Assembly: GCA_030544235.1 (NCBI GenBank)
Contig: CM060484.1
Span: forward strand, 15,917,031-15,981,030
DNA length: 64,000 nt
From: Lepturacanthus savala
Lineage: Eukaryota; Chordata; Actinopteri; Scombriformes; Trichiuridae
Direction: 5' to 3'
In this document: one piece after another, positions 23,001 through 36,400 of the stretch
Numbering within the stretch: the stretch's first letter is position 1
How the letters are laid out: every line of letters begins with the position of its first letter
The notes under the pieces: model-generated
Databases searched by the model: none
The model's input: the letters and a program-made list of their open reading frames with translations, nothing else
What the model was told of the DNA's origin: nothing
Translations under genes and position numbers: made by a program

Positions 23001-26000
23001 GAAGAGTCCCCAGTCGCTGGATTGTCTGGAGGTTTCATTACACAATACGCAAATGCAAACACACACATGCACATGGGTGCTTTTAGCAAAAAACACACCG
23101 CTAAGGCAAGTGTATGCAATACGTCTTAAAAGGAGGTTTTAAGTATACATTTCTCATTTGTCAAGTTAACAATGGATACGCCTTAATAGACCTCCACTTT
23201 AATTCTGTTGCAGAAACTTTGAGCTTCCAGGTACATCTAAGATCCTCCCTGACAAATCTGACCTGTCCGGGGATTTCCCAACCACCAGCGCAGGTAAAAT
23301 CCCTCCAGGCTATCATAATTCGAAACCTGTGTATTTAACATTTCTAGAAAAAGTCCCAGCTCTTTTCTGCTATCACAAAAAGGTTAAACATGTCTTTCCA
23401 TCCTTGAAGGTCTTTTAAAAACTCCTTCCTTAATAAACTACATTTTATTGGTGTTTTTTTTTTCTAATTAAATGAGCATTGCAAGTTGATGTCTCTGTTC
23501 ATATAAATCGTGTCGAAAATGTTTGTAGTTTGTTTTGAAAAAATATATATTTTTGTCAGATTTTTTTTTTTTGGTTACAAGGACAAAATTCTGGGCAGAG
23601 GTTAAACAGTAAAGCACACAATCAAGATAAACCCAGTTGATGGTAGTGATCCTGACAGCACAACTGATGACCGGTAACATGTGAGCTCGACCTGACTGAA
23701 GAAGCGACAGGGGGACAGATTGATCTGTTTCCTGTTCAGTACAGGTGTGATCTATACAGGACAGCTGGTCAGACCCTCACATAAACCCCCCTCATTCTCA
23801 GAGTAGGATGAAAAAAGTGCAGGGACACATGGGAGGCTGTGCTTAAGGTTACACACACAGCTGTCACCTCCTGCTGAGCCCCCTCAGTTAAGGGCTGCTC
23901 AATGAAAGTGTGAGAGCAATATGTATATGGACTTGTTGAGCCCGCTAAAAATTTGAAGCAAAGGTCACAAAGGTGCCAGCTGTTGAGGAGAGAAGGCGGT
24001 AAGGCAGGCGAGAAAAAAAAAAGAAAAAAAGAAAAGAAAAAGATATGCATACAGGAGACATAATTATGTTTGAATCAATCTGCTCCACAGAGCCAGACAC
24101 GACAGCAAACATTAGTGGAAGTCATGTGTGGAGAATGAATGTTCCTGCAAGAATGTGCACTCATACTGTACACTGGATTTACTTTTCATAACTACATTCT
24201 AGATAATGTATTTTTTCACATGCATTTCTTTATTTTATTACTGTAAGGTCCTCTATATTCTTTGCATTAAAAGGCTATACAAGTAAAGGTTAACAACACA
24301 GAGTGTGCAACCATGCTTGTTAGCAGCTAGTGGGGCTAGAAAAAAAAGGGGACCTCCAAAATCAGTAAAATTCATCTTCCGGGGCCAATGAATACCTAGA
24401 TTAAAATGTCATAGTACCTCCTATAGTTGAGATATTTCACTCTGGGCCAAAGTGTTTGCCAGAGAGACAGATCAACATAACAATTCCTAGAGCAATACCA
24501 CTAGAGAGTCAAAAGGTTCTGTTTGTCTTTACTCTTTGTCTGTAAAAAGTAGATATGGCTGAATATCTAATATAAATATGACCCACACAGACAGAGGCTC
24601 ACAAAAAGACAAAGACCATTATGCATGGGAAAAAAAAGAACCCAAACCCTGGCTATAACTGTTATTTACTGCATTTGTTGTATAATCCCAAAACACAGAA
24701 AACATACATTCTTGGCACACTTAAGTCAAATTTGTGAAAATGAAAGAAACTCTGCCTCCTGGGATACATATAAATAGACAGTGCGTTGTTTATAAGTGCC
24801 TCTGCCTGCAATGACGCCTTATTTGTCTATAAAAACGACAACATAGGGAGTGAATTACTGTCTGCTACACTGTAAAACAAAAAACCGCAGAGAAAGCCGT
24901 GCCAAGTATCATATCTCCACAGGCAAGACCTGCTGTGGAGCAAGAGAGTGGAATGCAAGCCTGAGGCACGACAGACGACCAGCAGAGGGGAAAAAACTGA
25001 GAGGAAAGAGAGAAAAATCCAACAGGAAATAGTTAAGTGCTTAGTGAATTATTTATTCTCTCCATTGTAGTGGTTGGCTCCCTGCTGGCTGTGTTCACTT
25101 TTTAAAAATGAATCCCTCTTTATGTCCACGGTTATCTACAAGCAGTTGTGTTTGTGTGTGTGTTGTGAGCCAAGCTACTGTCCGAAGATGGCAGGGGAAG
25201 GCCTGGGAGGAAATGTGGCCTGGGGTAATGCTTGATTTGAGAAGTAATGGAGGAAGAAGTCCAGTGGTGGGTTTTTACAGTTTTCCAGCTGTGCCGCTTG
25301 AATATGCTGTTCAACAGCAAGCCACAGAACGGAGCAGGAAGATTGAGCACATCCAGTCCACTTCACTGAGTAAGTAAAAGAGATGCTAAGTGCTCTGTCC
25401 ACTTACCATCTGTTGTATTTCACTTAACAAATGAGTAAATGAGACACAGAAGATGGTTTTCATGGGCACAATCGAATTATCAATGCAAACTGACACGTCC
25501 AAATATTGGATTTCTCTGGCCACTCACTTCCCAATGGGTTCTGATGTCCCAAAATAAACATAATGGACAAATCATTTTCATTTCGCATGTGAGCCACAGG
25601 GATTACCATCAACTATTACAAAGTCCCAGCTGAGAAAAACCATCAGCCACTTAGAAAGTTAATTTACATTTAAATGAATACTTCACTGAAGTATCACAAA
25701 AAGTGCAGCTCATTTGTATTTGACATCCAATTACTTTTCAATATTGGAGATTAGAAACCCAAATTTGTTTTTCAAACACTTAACAGTCTTGTAGATTGGT
25801 TTTATTTATTCTTTTAAAACTAATTATGGAAGGCTGTGTTTAAGGAAAGAAATTATTCACTTTTGGGCGATATTTAAAAAAATGTTTTGTGACAGGGTGG
25901 GGAGGAGAATTTTATTAAAAAAAACATTGTATTCATACAATAAAAAGAGTATGTGTATTTCAGTAAAAGAGGTGTAAACATGTACTTTAAAACCTATACA

Positions 26001-27446
26001 AAAACAAAATTTTGGGGGGATGAGAAATGTTTGAGATAAGGGTTGTTTGTTATTTATTTTTTTAAACACCAAGCAGACAGTTGGATTGTAAATGGGATAG
26101 TTTGTTGTTTTTTAATATATATTTAATGATATATGAAGTAACAGAAGTGAGGAATGAATATGGATTCATAACCTGTACTTCTAAATGCTCTTTTTTTACA
26201 CTTATTTTTAAGATAAAAATAAATAAAATCATAATTCATCATTATATGGGTTGTCTTATCCACAAATCTACAGATGCACTATTCTTTCAATTCTTATCTG
26301 TAACAAAATGTCCTTTGTTTGTAAAAAAGAAAAGGCAATATTTTCCTGATTTCTGTTTTTATAAAAAGACCTCAGATGATATTTTACATGTTAAATGTTA
26401 ATAACTTACACAAACATGTCCTTTAGTAGCGTCAATGGCTAGTAAAGCAGTTCCACCAACCATGGGTCAATGATCAGGAGCAAATATCAACACGGTGATG
26501 AAGGTGCTCTCTGTTCTGGGTTGCATGGGAACAGATGGGCCTAGTGAAAGTATGGCTAACAGAGCATGACCACACAACACAGGTGATCTAAATTATAACA
26601 CAAATCTATATTACAAAACGGCAAACTCGATCCACGACTGCTTCATGAGATTGTGTTTCGTCATATGTGCACAACATGACAATGAAAAACTGAAGGAAAA
26701 CTGCGTCTTTCCTTACTTGTGTCATCTGCTCTCTGCATCTAAAAAACAGAAGTGTAACTGTACACTAAATGCGATGATTGAGAATTTGTCTATACAGGGG
26801 AAATCCTGTTCCTGACATCATTATTCTTATGAGTCATGAGATCACAGAGATAAAAAAAAACACTCACCACTTAGTCCCTTGTGAGGGATTACTTTAGTGC
26901 AGAAAGATTACAAAAATGGAAAAATAACATTTAAAATGCAAATATGATCTGATCCCCAATTTAATCAAGAATCTAATGAAGAGTATCATTACACAATGCT
27001 GTGAAACGCATACAAATTTAAGTGAAAGTAAAATTATCAGCATGGATGGAAATATGGTGCATTCAATCCTAATAAAAAGCAGCAGCATGAAGAGGCACAT
27101 AAAATCAAATCCAGCCCAGAACTTTCAGAGACACACCTTCAATTCCTGAGTCTGCTTATCTGTACTGTATGGCTCTTACTAGCCCAGGTAAATGGCTCAT
27201 GCCATACAGAATTATTTTCACCTTAGCAGAGTTTAATAGGAGAAATTTACATTCATTTACACTACAAATTAAAGATAGAATTTATTGAATTGTATCTGTA
27301 AAAGTATCTATACAGTACCCAGGATTTCTCTGTTGATGCATGCTTGCATTATTTTGCTTCTATAGTATTTTTCAATCACCCTGCGTGGGTTACCAAGACC
27401 ACATGTGGATTATTGCTTTAGATTAAAAGCTCTGCTGAAATCAAAT

Positions 27447-27484
<38 letters not shown>

Positions 27485-30400
27485 ACGTATGTTTTCCACA
27501 ACACTGAAACACAAACAGCAATCTACTGCAACTGATTGACGATGCAGGAGCTATCATCTGCACCTTCTGTCGCATATTAAAACAGGAGCTCAAAGCAGTT
27601 TCTTCTGCTCACCCTCACAAAGTCACAAGGTCAGATCTATCTGCAATAACACACCGACAGAAAAACAGGGTAGAACAGTTAAGAAAAACAAACGTAATGT
27701 TTTATAGTCATAACATTTCTTAAAATAGCTACTAAGCTTGAATCCAAGGCTACAGAGGTTAGAATAGACTATGCACAGCTCCATAATTACACTGCTTGCA
27801 TATACGATGTTGTCGATGTTTAAAGTAAAACAGCATGCCACTCCGTTGTCTTACATGGATATCACCATGCCCGTTACAGCCAAGACCAATAAGGAACAAT
27901 CCTGCATCAAACTGAATATTGTGAAACACTGAATGCTGTGAAAGGTTATTGAATTCTAAGAAATACTAAGACTCAATGATTCACTTCTGCAATGAGCTCA
28001 TTTAGTCTCTATTGTGGTAGTCTTTCCAAAGCCAGACCATAGTATATTACAGTATGGTCTGGCTGCAGTACACAGTATAATGTGGCATTTTTACAGCGAT
28101 TCAGACATTTTAACGCCAGGACACGCCTCCATAACATTCCACCAAAACAAGTTTTCCCCGATACTATTAGCAGAAATAATACTGAACTTAAGAAGTTTTT
28201 GAAATAACTGATTGATACTACCAGGAATTAAAATTAATATGAATTATATTTGCAGGGTAAGGTGGTGTGTTTCTGCAGTAGACAGGTTGCTGATGCATGG
28301 GTCAAATAAACAGGAAACCCTGACAGGGGCTTTCTTTAATAGTTCTGTATTTTGGACATCTAGCCCCATTCCCATGTCACAATCGAGTATCTGAAGCAGA
28401 GAGACAATAACTTCACCGATCCCTCCAGTATTGAGCTTTGTAGCGATTCCTTCTGACCGGATTTTCAATATAATAGAAGTGCACTGGGCAGATTTTCAGT
28501 AGCTGTTTTCCCAAATGGGAAACTCATGGTTTAATCTTACTTGTTGTCAGCATGTTGTCCTGCAATTTATAGAGGACTTGCTAACTGAATATTGAAACCA
28601 GAGCTAGATTTGTTCCAGAACTATTTTGCAGACCACAGTATGGCTCTAGTAAACTTCCGCCGTTCTGTTGCAGATGATGCGCAATTGCGCATTACCCAGT
28701 CATGGGAATAAAACGAATGCATCATGAAGACACATCTTCTCAACAACTTCCATTCACTGACCAGGAGTGATCTAGGGATGAACACCAACACTCCTATGCA
28801 GTCACTCTGTAGTGCAGATCCCTGTGTAACTGCACTTGGATGAAAGCAACTTTTCAAGCCATACCAGTAGCCTATGCAGTGTTTCCCACAGACCAAGTAG
28901 CATTGTGTGGCGCTAGTGGCTCTGAAGCCCAAACGAAGTTGCTGTTTGACCAGGGTGAGGGTAAGTTATGGCGCTCATATATCATAATATATGATAAATC
29001 CCACCACTGGAGCTGTTGAACCAGATAGGAATGCAACGCTCATTTCCAAGCCTTTGAAAGCAAATACAAATGAATGAAATGGGATACATTACACAGTACA
29101 GCTTACTGCGACGGGTAAGATTACACACCAAGCTTCCTACCAGTGTTTATTCATTTTTTAACATCACAAAGTTAAATATTTTTTTTTCTACTTGGATTCA
29201 ATTCTGCCCAGTGCACTTCCATTATATTGAAAATCTGGTCAGAGGGAAATCACTACAAAGCTCAAATCTGGAGTGTTCGGTGAAATGACGGTCTGTATGC
29301 TTCAGATACCTGCTATGGATGTGGGAAATACTCAACTACCCCTTCAATACCACAACACATACAAAGTGCTGCAGCTGTAGGTAAGGTTTGTGATTGAGTA
29401 GGTTTTGAAATAATATTACATTATTAATGAGAAGAGATTCACCTCAGAAGCAGTTTTATTTAAGTGGTTCATTATTAATAAGAAATGTTTGGGGGAAATT
29501 ATTTTCTCTGGAACAAAAAGCACCTTATCAGAGTAGTGTATTTAAAAATATCAGATAATACACAGTATGACTCTCATAAAGTGCTCTGTGCTGTGTCAAA
29601 TGTAGGCCAATAGCCTGGAAGGGGGTGTTTTGGAAGAGGGTGGGACCATTAGGCCTGTGTATTGTGTGGTGGCATAAACATTTACAAGTCTCTAGCCTCA
29701 ATGCCTCCTCTGTTTAAGTATGAAGCCTACACGACTACTCCTTTCAAGGTTCACTCTTCTCTGTCTGGATTTACCACCATCTTTTTTCCACCTGTGTCTC
29801 TCTCTGTGCCTTCCCACTGCTGCTGCTGGTTCATTCTTACTGGTACCTTTACCCACAGGTTTCCTCCTTTCTACAGAAGTGTGTCATGACGGTGAAGACC
29901 ATATTGTTTGTGCAAATTTGTGCATCACTGGCTGGGTTTCAGATGGAAAAAATATCTAAATGTACTGTTAGCTGAAATGCCACATTAACTCCCACCCCTG
30001 AGCTACTTTTATTAGCATTACTCATTCATACCTCTGCCCCGCTGCTTTTGATGGCCACTTTTTTTTCTTTTTTTACACCCTCCCTTTTATGATAGTATTT
30101 CTATGTAATTGCAGCTACACGAACAACAATTTATTATTCATTTTACTACTTTGCTTGACAGTGAGCATCTTGCATCATAGCATATAGTATACTGTGTCTG
30201 GTATTACAAATATTTAAAAAATCCTCCTCATTCTCTGCCAGCAGTTGTAAATCTTGTTGGATGGTTTCAATATGGGTCGAGGCCTGATAGTGGGCACAGG
30301 ACGAGCTAATGGAACTAAGTTAATGGGATCACTTGGCATACCAGTTCACTGGGGTTGTATTCAAAGCAATGGAGGGAGCCCTGCGGTCTAGATCATTCAA

Positions 30401-33400
30401 TTGTCCTAGGCACAACAGACACATACATAAGCACAATGCACATGCATTCAGACAGACAAATGGGTACACAAAGAGTCCCACCAAACTATTCAATCACAAG
30501 CAAAGGCTCCGGAGGGGATGCCAGGGGGCCCCGGTTTTCAAGAGGAACATATATATATATATATAAAGCTGCACACACAGTTTGGCACAAAGCCAAAGGG
30601 GTTGAGTACAGGGGTTGAGTACACAAGAGTAGGAAAGGTCCAGAGGTGAACTTGTATAGTCGTAATATAAGGGGTAATAAAAGTCAGTCGTATCAGAAAG
30701 CTAGAGCTTCCATGTATTGCTACAAATTATAGATCAAATCACATTCAAGTGTCCTGCATGTTCGAAAGACCTAATTTACAGTATCAATATGTAATGATTC
30801 ATTTATATTTGCAGATAAGAACAGATCAGCACGTAACAGCCTAGTGCAGGGGTGTGGTAATTAAAAATAATGTATTTGAAACATTCATTTGTTGCTGTCA
30901 ATTCATTGTCTTTGAATTAAATGAAGGCCATTATTGAGAATAAAGCTGAAATGATCATAGTTCGTAAATAATCATAGTTCCAGCTCCTCCATAATGAATA
31001 ATTATTTTATGTAATAGTAATGCAATCTGATTACATCAGCCGGGAATTTGGGAATTAATAATGGATATTTTTCACTGTTTTCACACATTTTGACGAACAG
31101 ACGATTAATTAAGCAAATAACCAACAGATTTGAGTCATTTGGCTCAGCTGCACGAGGAATCCAATGTGACGGGCTCATGATTCCACTGATGTGACGTTAA
31201 CATGAAGATCGCAGGGAAAATGCATGTGATGTAAAGGTTTGAAAGCGGGAAATCACACACAACGCACATCATTCTGGGTACCCCTCCTGTTCCTTCCCCC
31301 TTGACGCCGAGGCCATTGGCACCATTTCCTGTCCCTTGTCTCCCTCACTGAGAGCCACTCCCTCTGTTTTTTTTTTTTTTTTGGACAAGCTTCCAGGTCC
31401 AGAGCGACATTGGACTCAGTACCTCCTCTGTATAACAACTTACCTCACCTAGACAGGCCTGGCCCTAATAGCACAGTCCACACACACACAAACACACACA
31501 CCCAGACAAAAATGAAACAAGACGAAGATGTTCGCTCCGCCACACTACTGCCCAACACAAACATACTCAAAGCAGGCTGATCCTTCAAGTGACCTTCTGG
31601 TGGTTTGCTGAATTTTTTAGCATCCCATTTAAAAGCTCACTTTCTGAACTGGCTGTTTCAGCAGAGTAAGAGCAGAGCGGCTGGTAGGCAGCAGGTTCAC
31701 CTTGGGTGAAACCAATAGACTCAAGAACAACAAAAAGCTATAAATACCCAGCCTGTCAGTATCTGTAACATCAAGCCGCACCAGAACAGAGACACTGCGA
31801 CAGCTAAAAACCCTGTGATCTACTGAGATGAATCCTCAGTGAGCAGCATCTGTTTGGTGAGAGAGCATGAGGCGAACAGGCGCTATAAAGCACTTGAGAT
31901 TGGAGACTGATCCTACACACAGACAAACGGCCACAAGAGAACCAATCACTCTGCTGCCCGAGTACAAGACAGAGACAGATACAGAGAGACGGAGAAGCAT
32001 AAGCAGCAGCGTTCTTGTGAGTAAATGGCCTCAAGCAGCGAGGAGTGGTACCACTCTCCCCATGTTAGAGTGCTGCACAATGCTGATCTTGTCTGAACAT
32101 CGGGGTACTTGTCATGCTCTTGAAAATCGGAGCCGCACACACTGCACCGGACGAGGCTGACAGACAGATGCCAAATAATACATCTTATCTTGCACTTTAA
32201 ATGCACTGTAAACCACTTTAAACCAATTGCTTCGTATTCCAATTGTTTCTCAGCTTCTTAAAAATAAACATCGAGGATGACAAAGAACAGGAGTCAACCC
32301 CGCACAGCCACTTATAATTAGGCGGTGCTTGGTTGAACTATGGAAGTGATGTGTAATTACCACGTGCTAAAATAACTTTGTTTTAAATTGTTGTGCACAC
32401 AAACAAAACATGCCACACTCTCTGTTTGAGCAAGCCAAAAGACATGCAAGAAAAATAATGTTCAATCATTTAATATGAATATTCTATCCTTCCCATCATG
32501 TGTTGTATATTTCTAAGCAAAACATCCATCGCTTCTTAGCTCTGTATATTCTCCATTAGTGTCTCATATGTTTTTTAAAGAGTTAAAACACAGCATAAAA
32601 CAACATAAAAAAACAGCTTTGAGATTGTAATTTTCTTTTGTGGCTGGTTTGACATTTTTCCACATGAAACAGCGTGTTAGGGCAGGACTTGGAGTTGGGA
32701 GGAACTTGATTTCAGAGTTTAAAAGAAGGCGGGACAAAGACCGCAAGCAGGACTCAGTTGTTGCCTTCAAAATTAAATCAGCTTAAATTTATGAATACTT
32801 AGATCTAGTCCTTAGTTGTTTTAACAATTTCATATACTGGGAAAAAATGACTGAAAAAAGTTGCATGTACATAACTGAATATACTGCATCTTTCAGTTAT
32901 TTATTGATCGACGGCCGTTTCTCCTTTGAATGCAGACACACTGCAGCAGACATGCTTGTACTGTATCCTAGCAGCACAAGGATTAAAGACACTAAAACAT
33001 GCGCATGCAATTATATTTAAACTTAAATGCCATCTGTAAAAAATCCAGCAGCATACATATTATTAAGTAATATTTTCAATGTATTTGAGTTGCTTCAGTT
33101 CTATTTTAATTAATCAGATTGTTTTCAGTAACAGGTGCAAAAATATACATTCGCTTGCCATAATGAAACATCAATGCAAAGGTTGGAAATAGCTAGAGTA
33201 CGTGTTGTCCTGCTGGTAGAGCCATTAACGGATAAGCTGAGGGAAAAGATTTAAACTCAGAATTACTAAGGTTTTGTTTAAAAGATGAAGGGTTTTCTCT
33301 AAAGAATGGGAAATACTTAAAAGCAATGAAATGAAATGTTAGTTCTTGGCCTTTGTGACAAAATGGTATTAATAAATAAAGAATAATAGAACCTAATTAC

Positions 33401-36400
33401 TTGCTACCTAATGATCCTAAAGGATCACCGTTCATTTAAGAAATTTAGTAGAATCCCCAATTTATGAGCAAAAACTGTTGATCTGTTATAAATTCTTCAG
33501 AGAATGTTTTTTGTATGAAGTCCATTGATTACAAGAGACTACTTAATAATTCATTTTTGCAAAGTATTTTGCTTTGAAACCTCATGAATCCAAAGTGTCG
33601 CAATGTTATTTTAAAACACATATTTCTCATTCAGGTTGTATGCAGAGGAACATTTTTAGAGGAAGTGGGTCAGAGGAGACACATTCAAACAGAAAGCCCA
33701 CACTCTGCCCACAGGCCACCAGGCTCACTCATAGTCTGGAATAAATCCTGCGTGTCTCCTAAGTGTGTCATAGACTGTTTGGGGTATGACAAAAAAGATT
33801 CAGAATTATTTATGAACTCATTCGCACCCTCGTAGATACGCGCCCACATCTGCCCTGACAACAACGATGACTTGTTTGCAAGCAATGTCAACTTCCCTCT
33901 CCATTCCTGATTTAGACTGGCATCGGAAACTGGCAGCAACTGTGGGACATCTCCTTCATTGTATGCCAGCTTCCTGACCCAGCCACGCCACCCCGGGGTC
34001 TGAGGGATTTGAGACGCTCATACAAGCACTCAGAGGCACAATTTGACATACAACCCCTTTTTTCTGGATTTCCACATTTTTCCTCAGCTGTCAAGATTGT
34101 TGCATTCAGTCACCAAGGCCATTCAATATTTAAGACTCTCTCTCTGCTGCTCACTTCCCTTTGGCTGCTTAGAAAAAGGCAGGTGTATTCGTCACTAGTG
34201 CATCTGGTGAATCATATCACCATGGACTGGCCTTCTTCATTTATTTCTACACTGTCAAAGAAATTTCTGTGCATCCATAACTTGTAGATTGACTTGTAGA
34301 GAGACCTCAGCAAGCTTAAATTTGACTGCGCTAGAAATCTCACGGCAAAACAAGAACTGAAAGAAAACATCATAGGACACATTTGAAGTTTCGGTAGTAG
34401 TTCTCAGGTTCTCAGTGGTTCTCTGAAATTAACTCTTATGAGTCACCTGCCCAGGGGGACTGGTAGATGAAACAATCCACCTGCCAAGCATATTTCCCAC
34501 CAGCCAAAACAATAATTTTCCTTTTTTTGCACCGCATTTACATTAGTTTAAGCACATTTCATTCATATTTGTCGAGCGCATTTAAAAACAACTGTAGTAG
34601 ACCAAAGTGCTGTACAGAGGTCAGAAATGCCAAACTTACAACTACTTGCTCCTTGTCTATGTCGCCACATTTTAGCTATTTAATCAACAATAGACCGGCT
34701 GCAGTTGAGAGGACTGCAAAGTTGAGTAGCTGATGTACAGTAAACAGTGCCATGAAACACTTGAGACAATCTGTGGCTGGCGTTCCTTTGTCTCAGACCA
34801 TCTAAAGCATTCTTTTAGTTTCGCAGCACCCTTTAGAAGCACATCAAAAATACATTGGGTGCACATGTCTACACAAACATGTATTGGTTATGGCATCTAA
34901 TCAAGGTCATGCTTACACCCATACAGCACCAGGTGCATGCAATAAACACAATTAAGTAGCTGCAGAATGAACAGACTACAGCATTCTGGGTGCATCCAGG
35001 ACCTCTGAGTAACAGTATTTGTCTGAGTCCCAAAAGTGAACTGTTTTAAGCAGCATGCATTAAGACTAAGAGGCACTGTAGAGTGTGTAATAAGTGCAAT
35101 TACTACACAAAGTTTTGTGAATCTGCATTGCCGCAAAGGTTAGAATGAGTTGATTCTGCTTACATGAGATTGGAAAGAAGAATCCATTCTGGACAATAAA
35201 ATGTACCCCAATAAGTGTATTTTTGAGAGAATTTTGCAAACCCACTCCATTCCAACTAACTGTGACAAAATATTTAAGCGATGGTTGCATCCCTGGCTAA
35301 CGCTGTGCCACCATTCACACATTACTCAGGCATAGATACACATGCCCATACAAACAGTGACTTACAGCCTGCTGGGCCTAAATGCACAGATTTATTAGGC
35401 TGAGTGCACCACAGAGTGTGTGTTTTCAAAACAAGGTATTACCGCACTCGGCACTGTGTAATTACACAATGATGGACTCGGCTACCTTAATTATGGAGCC
35501 TCTATGTGCTACCGGCTCACCAGGGTGGATCTCTTCAGACAGCGTAACAGGGGGGAAGCACGAGCGCACTGCAAACATTAATATATCAAACAGTGTTAAC
35601 CCCAAAAACTGTGGGTCAACAAAAAGGCTCAGCGATCACGTTGAAGCAATGTAGGCAGGTTGGATTTGGAATGTCAAGATTCCAGCCCCGTTTGTGTGTT
35701 TTTTATTTTGTGCAACTGGATTAAGACCAAGCAGGTGGGTCCTAACATGATGAGTGAAGATTATAGCAGCTACCGCTTCTATCTGTGTCTACAAACGTCT
35801 TTGAGGTGATAAGACAGAGAGGAAGCCTGCGATGGAAGGCTGTGGTCCCGCAGAGCAGCCTCCTCGGGCTGGGTCCACCCAAGATCTCTGTAGAGCAAAT
35901 GAGCACCTTCCATAAAGCCACACGACACAAAAAGCACAGCGAGGAATGTCCCCTGCATTTCATTGTGCCAGCGAGTCCATTTTACATTAAAAGCTCCAAA
36001 ACCAGTGACGGCTCACAATAGCAGTCTTAAACAAAAAAGTACACATCCAAAAACAATGGAAGCAGGGTTTTTTTTTTTTCAAACTAAAAAAAACAAACTG
36101 TTGAATAAATACATAGTGTGCGCATGATGAAAACTGAATCTATAACCAGCTGTTTTAAAAACAAAGTGTCCAAGTCAAACAGAACCCTACGCATGAGTAT
36201 AATAATAGTGTATATTTAATTTACAATTGCCAATAGAACATTTCATTGTCTTGTTTGCTGTTTTGTGGAAAAAAAAATGCAGATCAAAATAGAAAAAGTT
36301 GTATCCAATTTGTATCATTCTTTTCATGATTTTATTGTCCTGTCTCTCCTTTATTTAGTCTATAGCAATTAGACAAACCATCAAACATAACATTAATATT

